Below are positions 52,771-64,000 of a stretch of 64,000 nt of DNA, in pieces. Position 1 is the first letter of the stretch, and every line of letters begins with the position of its first letter. The notes beneath the pieces are model-generated. The model did not search any database. It was not told the origin of the DNA and saw only the letters and a list, made by a program, of their open reading frames with translations. The position numbers and the translations under genes are program-made. Origin of the DNA: Blastocystis sp. Blastoise (Eukaryota; Sar; Bigyra; Opalinata; Blastocystidae); assembly GCA_039096225.1 (NCBI GenBank), contig JBBPEB010000007.1, positions 930,001 to 994,000 on the forward strand, given 5' to 3'.

Positions 52771-54690
52771 TACTTATATGTATAGTATGTATTATTAGGA
52801 TCAGAATTGTTTTCTATGACAGAATCTGGATTTATTAGTATATATATATTTTTATTTATACATATTTGATATTTATTATATATTCAGCCAATCAATTTGA
52901 ATCGGATCCCTCATCCCTGATGCGTCATTTTTCCAGTAAAACTGATCTTAATCACTATTATATATCATGTATATTTTTTTTATTATTTTATTCATTATTA
53001 TTCTAAATCTTGCTTATTTATTATTTCATTTATTATTCTATGTATTATTCTCTATATTATCATATTTATTATTCTATTTATTATTCTACATATAATAATA
53101 TAGATAAGGTGCCAGAGAATATGAGTATTGCTGCATGGTTAGTTAGATATAAGATTAATCCCTCAAATATTATATTTTATGGTAAATATATATGGTATTA
53201 TGTATTATTATATATTATATTATAATATATATATAGATATGAAGAATGATATAATAGTATCATATACTTATTTACAAGATTCAGACACTTATAAAGAAAT
53301 TGACTCACTCTATATTAGCTGTATATATATATATATATATATATATATTGATTGTATATATGTGTATATAGTAAATAGAATGAGTATTGAAGATTTCCAA
53401 TTGATTATTAAATCAATTTTATCCAATGAAATTCCTTCTCTTGCATCAATAAATTATAATAGTATATATAATAGAATTATATTACTATTACTATTATAAA
53501 TTAATTATATATATTTATATATATAGAAGCATGTGACAGTCGTGTACATGGATTATTTATCGACTTATTACGTTTCAGAACTACGCTGAATATTATTGAA
53601 AATGGAGTTAGTAAGTTTTTTTTATCTTTTACTTATTTTTGAATATGTTGTTCATTATTATTATTCTTATTCTACTTATATATATAGAATTGGTAATTCC
53701 TTCAGTCGTGACAAATGTTATGTCACCAAGTTCAGTTCATTCAATGCCATCAACGCCTTTCAGAGGGATGTCAACCCCTCATAGTCAATCAATTTCAAAT
53801 ATTAATCAAGTACAATCAATTAATACTAATACAAGTATTTATTATATTTATTATATTTATTATATTTATTATATTTATTATATTTATTATATTTATTATA
53901 TTTTTATATGTGTTTTTATTTGTATATTTATTAACTATATAGATCCAACTGATACTGTTAATGTTGAAGAAGCCTTAAAATCAAAAGAACTAACATGTAA
54001 TTATATATTAACATTTATATATACTAATAATATATAGTTACTCCTGCTAATTATAATATATGTTTTTCATACATAAAAAGTGGTACCTTTGATAGTATTG
54101 AAAAATTATTCATGAATAGTATATACATTATTTTATTTATTATTATGTTTATTATTATTATATAGATTGTAATATTAATGATGAGTTATTTTCAATATTT
54201 ATTACTCAATTAAACTTCAAAAGACTTCCCTGTTTGGATATATTAGATTTATCAGGTATATATATATGTATTATTATTATATTTTTTATGTTTCTATTGT
54301 TATTTATTATATCATTCTGTTTGTTTTCATTCTTATTATATAGAAAATAATATTACTGCTGATGGTATTTATTTATTAAACAAGGTTATTAAAGATAATT
54401 ATAGACCTATGAGTTCTTGTATATATATAGTATCATTATTATTTTATATTTTATTTTTATATAGTGTTATCAAAACATAATATTATATTAGCATCAGTTA
54501 CTTATTTAAATTTATCTAGTATATTTATATTTATATTTATATTTATATTTATTTATTCATTTATTATTATTATTATTATAGAGAATAATATACAATCGAA
54601 AGGTTGTGGTTATTTATATGAATTAATTAATCAGAAATATTTAAAGAATTTGCAAGCACTTAATATTGAGTGTATATATATATCATACAC

Positions 54691-54741
<51 letters not shown>

Positions 54742-56378
54742 GATAATAATATTGATAAGGATTCGTGTGAAGACTTTACCGATTGGGGAAGACTTAAATT
54801 ATTATGTTTTGAAAATGCTTTACGTTATGTGCCATTTGCTGATTCAATTGTGTTACAACCTTTCCTCACTTCACGTGATGTATTTAACGCCAGATCTATT
54901 GTTATTAATGAGTCTATTGACTCTAATTCAACACGTTTATTATGTTATGCCTTCCAACATCAACAATATCAGCAACTTCTAGAACTCTCTCTTCATAGTA
55001 TATTCTATTATTTTGTTTATTATTATACTTATTATTATTATTATTATTGTATTATTATATTTATTATATTTATGAATAGATCAAGAATTTGATGACACAG
55101 CTGCTGGCTATATTGCCTCTGCTCTTGATGATGAAAATATCACTCCAAAAATATTCGATATTTCTAGTATAATTATTATATTTATGATATTTTTTTATTA
55201 TTTATTATTTTTATAATATTATTTTTATTATTTTTATTATTTTTATAATATTATTTTTATTATTTTTATTATTTTATTATATTTATTATTTTTATTATTA
55301 TTATTCTTTCAATAGATTGTGTTATTAAAGAGAAAAATTTATTATCTATATTGCAATCTATGAATGGAATTCAACAATTAAGATTAGGTTGTATGATTAT
55401 ATATATATATATATTTATTTACTTTTTTATTTATGTATTTATGTGATTTAATTAATATACATATATATATATATAGCAATATCCTTAAAACGTTCATTTT
55501 TAAGTTCTTTCTTATCTATTATTAAGGAGAATATAGATAACTGGAAATCGTTGACATTTATTGATTTATCAAGTATATATATAATAATATTAATCGTTTA
55601 TGTTTAGTATTTGTTTTTCATATTTTATATATTTTTATATATTATATATTTTTATTTATGCATCTATTTGCTTATATATATAGATACAGGTATTGGTTGT
55701 AGTTATATATGTGACTTTTTAGAAGGATTAAATAATTGTAAAATTCAGCTTTCTCATATCATTCTTAATGGTATAATATAATTATTATTTATTTTTTTAT
55801 TTATTTATTTAACATAACATATACATATAGAATTATCTTTTTCTTCAAAGGAAATTCTGAAATTATTTACTGTATATAAAAACTTTAATAAGAGTTTACA
55901 ATGTATTTCATTCTCAAGTATGCTTATTATATTATATTATATTATATTATATTATATTATATTATATTATATTATATTATATTATATTATATTATATTAT
56001 ATAGATACTAAATTTGATGATTCCTGTATATTACCGCTTTTCAATTTAATTCAAGAATCAGAACATCTCAATTATCTTATATTTACCAGTATATATTCTA
56101 TTACTTATATATTGTATTCCTTTTATATATATATATTTTATTACGTATATATTATATGTATATAGGAAGTCCAAAATTATCGTCAAAAGGTCTTACAACT
56201 CTCTGTAACAATCTTTTTACCATCCCTAGAGAGTTTACTCTATTCTTTAATAGTATATATATAATATATATATATATATTAATCATCTATATTATTATTA
56301 TATATAGATGACAATCCATATGATGCTACTTATTTTGCAAATCTTGTACATGGAAGTTGTTTAAAGTTAACTGTTTAA
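49325..56378 (+). CDS. Tandem ubiquitin-like domains plus leucine-rich-repeat protein
   Basis: A gene of roughly 30 exons. The first part (49325 to about 50950) encodes what look like four successive beta-grasp ubiquitin-like units: ITVIIQYQSQ...DGDCLQLSL; VNVNVVFLST...; IRIPVYWKFGK...FTVYLR; FFIESDCFSVLC...PLFYLDF. A long disordered region rich in Ser, Asn and Pro follows (about 51000-52240). Next come two globular pieces of unknown fold (FVNIYINGVPQSL; MSIAAWLVRYKINPSNIIFY). The C-terminal half has at least eleven leucine-rich units such as LPCLDILDLSENNITADG and SVTYLNLSKNNIQSKG, of the 27-30-residue RI/CARMIL-like type. Introns fall once per unit after the LxLS strand, in phase 1. Phases match through the whole chain. 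No enzyme domain is seen; a scaffold role is inferred. Confidence 0.7.
52236..52332. repeat. (TTA)n microsatellite in an intron of the UBL-LRR gene
   Basis: About 25 TTA units after a TTATCACAG interruption, between the exon ending NLNQQM and the exon starting FEVFFFN. Related tracts lie at 54690-54740 (TTA), 53838-53905 (TTATATTTA) and 55925-56001 (TTATA) in later introns of the same gene. Confidence 0.85.
55922..56003. repeat. (TTATA)n pentanucleotide microsatellite in an LRR intron
   Basis: About 15 perfect copies of the pentamer ATTAT fill one leucine-rich-repeat intron between the exon ending CISFS and the exon starting NTKFDDS. Confidence 0.88.
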
Positions 56379-57211
56379 ATATGAATTTATTTTATATAAT
56401 TATACAGTTATTATAATCCTATGTTATTTAAATATTTCTATTGCTCAATTATTCATTTCATTAATATATCTTTCTTATATACATATTTTCATGTTTAATT
56501 ATTACGTTTCATGAATTCATTCATATTATTATACTATTATTACTAATAAATCATTGTCCAAATCACTTTAAAGTTTGTCACTTCTTATCCTCTATACATA
56601 TTGAATCATATTTATTATGATGTGTATTGTTATTCGTTTTAATACCGTTGTAGGCAACAAACAAAATTTTTAGAGAGATTGAGTAATAAAAAAAGTTGAT
56701 TCTAGTAAAAAAATATATTAGCTGACTTCTCATATATTTTAGGCACTCTAACATTATTTTCCCACTTTTTACGATGAAAAATAGAAAACGATTCAAAATG
56801 CAACTGATTTTCTAATTTAAAAGCTTATTATTCTTTAGTTTACAACTTTCCTATCTTGTTAGAAAAAGATGTATATACATATAAACATTCAATCCATTTT
56901 TCTAATAAAAAAAGTAAATAACTCTAAACTCTGCTGATAATTCCTGAAAAAATTATCGAAAAAGAGTATTACCACGATTATTTATTAGAAATCACGCAAT
57001 AATCTCAAAAAAACCATTTCTCGTTATTTCTTACCCTCAAAAAGTATCTCCTTTCAACAAACTGGATATTATTGGATTTACATATTGGTTCGACCAATGA
57101 GATTAATGCCAGAATTGTTCAACCATAATTTCTTTTTTCTCAAAGTGTCATTTTGATTAAAAAACAACAATACTTTTCTTACATCTACTTATTTGTAGTT
57201 AGTTCCACAGA
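56379..57211. other. Intergenic before the carbonic anhydrase gene
   Basis: About 830 bases without coding evidence. A 72-residue frame at 56578-56796 on the minus strand has no ATG context or similarity I recognise, so I leave it out. The last part near 57150-57200 is pyrimidine-rich and probably the core promoter and leader of the next gene. Confidence 0.45.
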
Positions 57212-58492
57212 ATGACTGATAAATTTATGCATGAAGTGCTTGTCAAGGATGACGAATTTTGTCACACTATGTGTGAAAAATATGGTGAAGAATTCTTTGC
57301 TAATTTAGGTAAAGGTCAACATCCTGAAATCTTATGGATTGGTTGTTCTGACTCAAGAGTTCCTGCTAGTGATATTCTTGGTCTTGAAGCTGTATATATT
57401 TTATTCATTATTTATTGTTCGCTTTTCATTAGCTTTTTCTTATACGATTCCGCTTGATTTTACTTTTAATATATTTTCTATATCTTGGTCTATATATGAA
57501 TATATCTTTCTTTCTAGGGTCATATTTTTACTCACAGAAATATTGCTAATTTAGTTTCTGATATTGATATTAGTGTTCAAACTGGTATATTTTTATAATT
57601 ATTATTATTTTTATATAATTATATTTTCATTTATGAATCTCTTATAGTTCTTGCTTATGCTGTTGAACACTTAAAAGTTAAACATATTATTCTTTGTGGT
57701 CACAGTCATTGTGGCGGTGTTGATGTAGCTCTTCATGTATATTTTATTATTATTATGTTTAATATGTTTATTATTATGTTTAATATGTTTATTATTATAT
57801 TTATTATTATATTTATTATTATATTTATTATGTTTATTATTATGTTTATTATTATTATTATTATTATCTATAGCCTAGTGAAAATGAAGGTGTTGTTGGT
57901 ACTTATATTCAACCTCTTCGAGATATATTAAATAAACATAAAGAAGAAATTGATTCTTGTGAAACTGATGCTAAGAAATCAAAGACTGCTTGTTGGATCA
58001 ATATGGGATATCAAGTATATTTATTATTATTTATTTATTATTTATAATAGATAAATACATAATTATTATTCTTTATAATATATTATAGGTTAAGAATTTA
58101 ATTAGAAATCCTTATGTCGTTGAAGCTTGGGAAAATGGTCAAGAATTAACTATTCACGGTATTCTCTTCCAGTAAGTGTTTATTCTTTATACATCTTGAA
58201 TATCAATCATATTTTGTTTATTCTATTTATACATTTTGAATATCAACCATTTTTTGTTTATTCTATTTATACATCTTGAATATTAATCATATTTTGTTTA
58301 TTCTATTTATACATCTTGAATATCAATCATATTTTATTTATTCTATTTATACATCTTGAATATCAATCATATTTTGTTTTATTATATATTTATAGTATTA
58401 GTAATGGTAAGATTGAAAAAGATGCTTATGCTGTTTCTTCTTTAGAAGAAGCTAAAAACTTTGAATTAAAGGATGTCAAGCATTATGAATAA
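57212..58492 (+). CDS. Beta-class carbonic anhydrase
   Basis: Six exons (57212-57391, 57518-57584, 57648-57736, 57874-58014, 58089-58171, 58396-58492) join to 218 residues, the standard length. The zinc site is complete: the first Cys with the Asp-Arg dyad in [14 protein letters not shown], and the His-x-x-Cys in [21 protein letters not shown] follows the first block as in plant, fungal and bacterial beta-CAs. Near the C-terminus HGILFHISNGKI replaces the typical G-x-x-[YF]-D-[LI]-x-x-G-x-[LI]. It interconverts CO2 and bicarbonate. No presequence is seen, so I expect it to be cytosolic. Confidence 0.95.
58172..58395 (+). repeat. 40-base tandem repeat filling a carbonic anhydrase intron
   Basis: The intron holds just under five copies of a 40-base unit beginning atacatcttgaatatcaatc and ending tattctattt. 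Copies differ by one to five bases. It is a minisatellite unlike the simple repeats of the other introns. Confidence 0.85.
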
Positions 58493-58691
58493 ACAAAATA
58501 CCTATTTATATTGTCTATTCACATTGTATATATTTGTTGTTTTCTTTTCTTTTTTTTATGATATAAATATCTATTAAATTTATTAGTCTATTCATTCAGA
58601 AAATTAACAAAACCTAACGTATACATTAATTTTTAAACATTTCATTGCTATAAAGACCCAACAAATAATAAAAAAAGATAAAAACAACTGT

Positions 58692-59248
58692 TTACATGAA
58701 TTTACCTAATACATCAACATCAGAGAACATGTAATATTCAGTTTCTTGCATTTTAATAGGGGTACCACCAAATTCAGGAATTAAAACTCTATATGTTAAA
58801 AATTATGATAAATAATATCATAATAATAAATGCAAAAGATATATAAAATCAAATAAAATATTCACATACCTATCACCTTTCTTGCAATTCATAGGCATTA
58901 ATTTACCATTGTTATCATATCTACCAGGACCAACAGCAATAACCTAAAAAAAATAAAAACATAATTTCGTTTTAAAGACATATCTAAACTAATAATCAAA
59001 AATAGATATCTAATAAGAACAACCATAATATATAAAATAGAAAATAAAAAAAAAAATAGATAAAAATATACTTCAGCTTGATTAGCAGGAGCAATGGATT
59101 TTTCAGGTAATAAAATACCAGAAGCAGTTTTAGCTTGAGGAATAAGTTTCTTGACGATGATACGATCAGCTAAAGGAGCAAGCTTAGCTATACAACTAGC
59201 CTAATAGATAATAAGATAGTTATCAAAATGAAATCATTATAATACCAT
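58692..59248 (-). CDS. HSPE1: Mitochondrial co-chaperonin Hsp10 (Cpn10)
   Basis: Four exons: 59246-59248 (ATG only), 59072-59200, 58870-58943, 58692-58788. They give a 100-residue protein, MASCIAKLAPLADRIIVKKL, then SGILLPEKS, AEVIAVGPGRYDN, MPMNCKKGDRVLIPEFGG and the C-terminal YYMFSDVDVLGKFM. All Cpn10 landmarks are present, including the mobile loop (KTASGILLPE) that contacts Hsp60. The exon with ASCIAK has no upstream ATG in frame without splicing; the only good donor/ATG combination is ATG|GTATTATA at 59244-59248. A phase-0 intron directly after the start codon therefore seems real. Confidence 0.9.
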
Positions 59249-59817
59249 TATTTATATTATTCTTTTAGAAAGTTATAACGAAAATAATAATAATCAAAGA
59301 ATCAAATTGATGATGGAACTTCGAGAAAGGACTGTTTTCCCCTTTTGGAATGTTGTTAATAAATGATTTTTCTAGAAACTTCAGATAAATTATTGGAATT
59401 TCCATGATTATATTGCTTTTATGTTCTTTTCTTCTCTTGTGTTAAATTTTATCATTTCAAAGACTTTCTATGGTAGCAATAGTGTTTTATTTGAAATTCA
59501 TGAGTTTTTATACTTTTTTCATTTAAATCAGTTGATATATCATATATTAAAGACATTTTTAAATGATTAACTAGCAAATGTTTCTCCAAAGACTATTTTT
59601 TTAATTTTATATGCATTGTAATTACTGAATTAGGTTTTTATAATTCCGTTTAACTTGGAAAATCATAACTATAATGATTTGTAAAGAAATATTGATCATT
59701 TTCTTGTAGTAATAAATAAAAGAGAATATTTTTTCATTTTTCAAATAAAAACAAAATCAACTGCATTAATAATATGAGTAATAACTGGTAGAAAGCCAAA
59801 AAAAAAAAAAGAAAATG
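59249..59817. other. Intergenic between Hsp10 and TFIIA
   Basis: About 570 bases without exon evidence, between the Hsp10 start and the 3' end of the TFIIA gene, both on the minus strand. It must hold the Hsp10 promoter. A purine tract (aaaaaaaaaaaagaaaa) lies near 59798. Confidence 0.45.
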
Positions 59818-62800
59818 TTAAAAAGTAAGTTCCCCATGACAAGTACCTAAGATATAATCTTTATCATTGAGATGAATAAGAACACCAACTAAAGAGACTT
59901 TCCATTTCCTTTTGACACGATTAATTCTATAGATATACATAAATCAGATAATAAAAAATATATATATTAATATACTTTGTATATTGTGATAAAATGACAT
60001 TCTCAAATAGTTCTTCTTCCTTATCATCATCGTTATCAATATCAGAATCAAAGAGAGTAGTTAATTTATATTTTTGTTCTAAAATAGCTTGTTTTTCATT
60101 AATTAATAGATTTGGATTTTTAATAATTTCCTTATCTTCTTCAGTTAATAAATAATCAGGAATAGGTGGGGAAATATATGTATCAATAAAATATTGAATA
60201 TTGGAATTAGAATAGTTCATATCATATATGTTTAAAGATGATGATACTTGAGAATCTAATGAATTAGAAGAAAATGTTTGTATTTGATTTTTAGAGATAT
60301 TGAATGGATCATGAAGATTAGAAGAAGATGATGATGAAGTCTTACTAGAGTCAATTTGTGTTGATTCTTTATTATTTGATGATAACAAAGAATATGTAGA
60401 AGAAGATGAATTATTCATATTATCTTGTATAGATATAGTTGAGTTTTGAATATTATTTGTAGATGTATCTAAAGAAACAATAGGAATAGGAACAGAAGGA
60501 GATAATAATAATGGTGTTCGTCTTTTTCGTTGTTTATTTGTTCCTGAACTATTATGAATAGAAGTATCAATATTCGAATTTTCTTGTAAAGTAGTAATAT
60601 TGTTGGATTTATTTACTTGTAGTTGTTCATTAATTGGTAGATTTGTATTTATATCAAATAATGAGTTCTTGGTTGACGAAGAAGAAGAAAGTATATTTTG
60701 TTGTACTATAGGAGAAGATGAAGGAAGACGAAAAGAAGATGAAGAAGACGGAGATTGAGAAGGAAGAAAAGAAGAAGAAGAAGAAGATTGAGGAGGAGAA
60801 TGAGGAGGAAGACAAGAGGAAGGAAAAGAAGGTAAAGAAAAAGAATTTATCGATATGGAATCAGATAATATATTATTTGAGGAATTAGTAGAATCGAATA
60901 AAGAACGTTTAGTAGTTAAAGAAGATAAAGAAGGTGATAAAGAAGGCTTTAATGAAGATTGAATACTTGAAGAAGTATCTTCAGAATTTTTATCTATTAT
61001 TTTCTTTATAGCATTTATAGATTGAGTTTGTGTATTATTAGTTGATATTATAGTATTGTTATTATGTATAGACTCAGTTATGAATTCATCATTTTTATTA
61101 TTCTTATCATTTTTAGAAGTTGTTAGTTCTTTATTTTTATTGATTACAGGTTTAATACTAGAAACAGGTTTTATCTTCTTAAGATTTGATTTCAATTTAG
61201 GTTTTTTCAATAACGAAGATATTGATAGAGAATGTTGAATAGAAAAAGATGCATGATCTGAAGTAGCTATAGTGTTTGATGTATCCTTATTAGTATTTGA
61301 AAGTAGTGATGATTGAATAGTTGAATTAGATAATGATTTATTTGGAGGTAAAGTATTCTCTGTTAGATCAAGAGTCATAGAAGATTTATTATCATTAGAA
61401 GTCATGGAAGATTTATTATTATTAGGAATAGCATCAATAGAAGATTTGTTATTATTAGGAATAGAAGATATAGAAGATTTATTATTATTAGGAATAGCAT
61501 CAATAGAAGATATATCATTATTAGAAATAGAAGATATACTTGGAATAGGTGAAGTAACAAATGAAGGAGTATTAAAGTCTTTTAATGTAGTAGAACTACT
61601 AGAATTAGCTTCTTCTTGATTTTTTTGAATAGAATATAATGATGATTGTTTCGATAGATGATTATGTATATTTTGAGATGATTGTACTGTATACTCATTA
61701 TTATTATCCTGTATAGCAGTTGTAGAAGAAATAAGAGATTGATTTGATTTAGAGGATATTGATTTATCAACAAGATTTATTGAATCAATTATATTCTTTG
61801 ATATAGATCCTGTATTTATATGTAGAGAAGAAGAAGAAGCAGAAGAACCAGTATCTATAATTGGTTTTTTGTTCTCTTTATGTAATTTAGATATACTTCC
61901 TATTTTATGTCTTTTGAGAAGAGATGAAATAGAAGGAACAAGAGATGAAGTTATTGTATTTGATTTTATTTTTGATTGTGGTACTTTTGAATCATTTACT
62001 ATAGATAAAGATGAAGGTGTTGATGTAGATACTAATGTATTCGAGTGTTCAGAAGAATAATTTATTGTTTGACTTGATAAAGAAGAAGAAAGAGATGAAG
62101 ATAAGATAGGATTTATAGAAGAAGAAGGAGAAAAAGAAGATAATGGAGATGAAATACTGTTTTTTGTTATTGAGGCTATAGATTGATGTATAGCTATTTC
62201 ATTATTTGAAGAAACTGAATTATTTGATAAAATATTTTCATTATTTATAGTTTTAGATTGAGAAATGTATTTGTTATTTAATGATTTATTTGAATTATTC
62301 ATATTGTTATTTGTTTTATTTGATTGATTCGATAAGTTTTTTGAAGCAACAGGTTTTAAAGGAGGACCAAAAGATGACCTTGAATTATACGTTGAAAAAT
62401 GTTTTCTATATATATATAATCAATATATAATCAATATATAATCAATATATAATCAATATATATTCAATATAAAATAATATATATTCAATATAAAATAATA
62501 TATATTCAATATAAAATAATATATATTCAATATAAAATAATATATATTCAATATAAAATAATATATATTCAATATAAAATAATATATATTCAATATAAAA
62601 TAATATATATTCAATATATAATCAATATATATTCAATATATAATAATATATAATCAATAATAAAAAAACTAAAATCAATATATATATATATACAATAGTG
62701 AAGAAGTTGTTGGAATAGTATGTTTTTTTGCAATTGATTTTTTTAAGTTGTTATTGTTTTCTTCTGAATCGTTAGAATCATGAATACCATCTCCCTACAA

Positions 62801-63310
62801 TACATATAGAAGTTATATAATATACATCAAATATATATAGTATATACTATAAATATGTCACATATTATTATTATATATATATTTACCTGTGGAATAAGAA
62901 GAGTATCTTCATTCCAATCGAACGTATTAGGAGCATTTTGAGATGATTGATGAGGAAGTCGAACTGAAAACAAGTAATTTGTTAATACAAATGGCATATT
63001 TGTAATTGAATCACCTAATTCATTCTATGAAAAAAATATTTATAAAAAGAAGATATAGTAATTCTTTGAGAAATGAAATAATTATGACTACACTTACCTC
63101 TTCTAGACTATCTTTTGTCTCGTTAACAAGAGGCGTTACTACGAGTTCTTCTTGTTTTAAAGAGATTTTCCCCATTTCTTCAAGTTGTTGCTCCCATTTT
63201 GATTTTAAATCATTCAGTGTGTCTTCATATTCATCCCCAATAGTTTCCTTACTTTCTTCAATCACTTCACCTATTACACTGGAATAAAAGGACCTTAAAA
63301 CGTCTTCCAT
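59818..63310 (-). CDS. GTF2A1: Transcription factor IIA large subunit (alpha/beta precursor) with a giant linker
   Basis: Five exons (63098-63310, 62887-63024, 62694-62794, 59976-62405, 59818-59926) join to 996 residues. The N-terminal four-helix-bundle part is MEDVLRSFYSSVIGEVIEES then LNDLKSKWEQQLEEM, as in Toa1/TFIIA-alpha. The C-terminal beta-barrel part is FENVILSQYTKINRVKRKWK then LIHLNDKDYILGTCHGELTF, matching the NVVLCQYDKVxRxKNKWK...KDGI...NGKDY..xxAxGEFxW core. It stabilises TBP on TATA DNA. Between them lie roughly 800 residues rich in Ser, Asn and Thr with short tandem units (SSIDAIPNNNK). Known homologues have linkers of one to three hundred residues. The terminal Trp of other species is Phe here. 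Confidence 0.9.
62410..62660. repeat. 21-base tandem repeats in a TFIIA intron
   Basis: About seven copies of atattcaatataaaataat plus two bases, flanked by shorter copies of a related unit (aatcaatatat). The array fills the intron just before the giant TFIIA exon. Confidence 0.85.
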
Positions 63311-63526
63311 TTTTCTTAATTTCTGAAAGTCAACGTTCTTATGATTGTTCACTATTCCTTATTAATACTTCAATAACTAATAAGCAAAAAGAAACAAAAA
63401 TGTAAAACCAAAAATTTTCATGAATTTTTTTATATAACAGCTTCTTTTTTGCCACTTTTTCATAATTTCAAAACTTTTAATACCCATTATTTGTATTAAA
63501 AGAACTTTGTATTATAATAAATAATA
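63311..63526. promoter_or_regulatory. Divergent promoter region between TFIIA and the next gene
   Basis: Only 216 bases separate the start codon of the TFIIA gene (63310, minus) from the ATG of the partial plus-strand gene (63527). It must carry signals for both directions. I see A-rich tracts but no confirmed element. Confidence 0.4.
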
Positions 63527-64000
63527 ATGTATACATCATCGAGAGTCTATCCTACTTATGAAGAAACATTTCAATCGTCAAAAGCTCCTATTTCTTCTTC
63601 ACTAGGAAATACATATCCTTCATTATCTTCTCAAAGGTACAAGGATCCTGTATTGAGTGCTTCAGCACCAACTTCAGAAGCTTGGTTTCCCCTAAAACAG
63701 ACTACAACTTATTCCACCAATAATCAAAGTTCTGCTATTGCTCCTATTCCAGGAAATCCTAATCAAACTATTCAGAGAGAGATGGGCGATAGAGTTGCTA
63801 CTCGTAATCAATATTATAAGTCTACAGTTGATTTAGATACGATAAACTCTATAGCTACAAGAAAATATGGAGTGAATTCCGATTTCAGACTTGGTTCAAC
63901 AAGTAATATATTTACCGGATTAGATGATCATGGCTTGTCGTTAACTCAATATGTTCAAAAATCAAAATCTTTTCAACCTTCGAATCAAAGTTCTGTAGCT
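63527..64000 (+). CDS. Unrecognised protein, N-terminal part only
   Basis: From the ATG at 63527 the frame is open to the window end (158 codons). The product begins MYTSSRVYPTYEETFQSSK and is Ser, Thr, Asn and Gln-rich, probably disordered (SSSLGNTYPSLSSQRYKDP; LTQYVQKSKSFQPSNQ). A somewhat more ordered stretch is RNQYYKSTVDLDTINSIATR. No intron is seen yet. I recognise no family. Confidence 0.6.
   Translation, partial: MYTSSRVYPTYEETFQSSKAPISSSLGNTYPSLSSQRYKDPVLSASAPTSEAWFPLKQTTTYSTNNQSSAIAPIPGNPNQTIQREMGDRVATRNQYYKSTVDLDTINSIATRKYGVNSDFRLGSTSNIFTGLDDHGLSLTQYVQKSKSFQPSNQSSVA

Noticed and set aside
61056-62060. Plus-strand frames opposite the TFIIA linker exon
   Set aside because: Antisense shadows of a Ser/Asn-rich exon; no splice signals or conserved content.

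Overview
The window is a 64 kb piece of a very A+T-rich, intron-dense nuclear genome from a single-celled eukaryote that has mitochondria. Nearly every gene is cut by short introns that begin GTATAT and end TATATAG, many filled with microsatellites. Exons carry ordinary conserved protein families in the standard genetic code. Most long simple-repeat open frames (poly-Tyr, poly-Asn, poly-Ile, poly-Leu) are introns read as protein. I cannot place the organism beyond an A+T-rich protist or early-branching amoeboid or fungal-type lineage. I reconstructed exon joins by hand from GT-AG borders and reading-frame continuity, so single junctions can be wrong.

Layout: 1-3668 (-) large secreted He_PIG-type surface protein, running off the left edge; 4326-6125 (-) BTB/T1-domain protein; 6429-7066 (-) mitochondrial ribosomal protein bS18m; 7283-12487 (+) WDR6/Rtt10-type WD40 protein; 12913-13839 (+) ESCRT-III CHMP2/Vps2; 14181-15059 (-) MCTS1/Tma20; 15.1-17.6 kb mostly non-coding with degenerate exon-like cassettes; 17627-20902 (-) a helical-repeat gene I cannot firmly name; 20.9-21.3 kb more degenerate cassettes; 22610-28634 (-) mitochondrial RNA polymerase in 23 exons; 29544-30661 (+) START-domain protein; 30.7-32.3 kb non-coding; 32326-34214 and 34244-35218 (-) two unrecognised genes, the second with a C-terminal membrane anchor; 35306-38373 (+) GT61-type glycosyltransferase; 38775-39390 (+) Fis1; 39741-43330 (-) mitochondrial-intermediate-peptidase-type M3 protease; 43608-48582 (+) importin-5/Kap121; 49325-56378 (+) tandem ubiquitin-like domains plus leucine-rich repeats; 57212-58492 (+) beta-carbonic anhydrase; 58692-59248 (-) Hsp10; 59818-63310 (-) TFIIA large subunit; 63527-64000 (+) start of an unrecognised gene.

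The genes do not form one pathway. Five serve the mitochondrion (bS18m, RNA polymerase, M3 protease, Hsp10, Fis1), which implies an organelle that still transcribes and translates its own genome. The others are core cell functions: tRNA modification and translation re-initiation, membrane scission, nuclear import, transcription initiation, glycosylation.

The most unusual signal is a recurring G+C-rich word, TTCCCGYGG or a close variant, placed mostly inside exons in several different reading frames and in both orientations. Also notable are the ubiquitin-like/LRR gene with one phase-1 intron per repeat, an Hsp10 first coding exon that is probably only the ATG, and the decayed exon cassettes.
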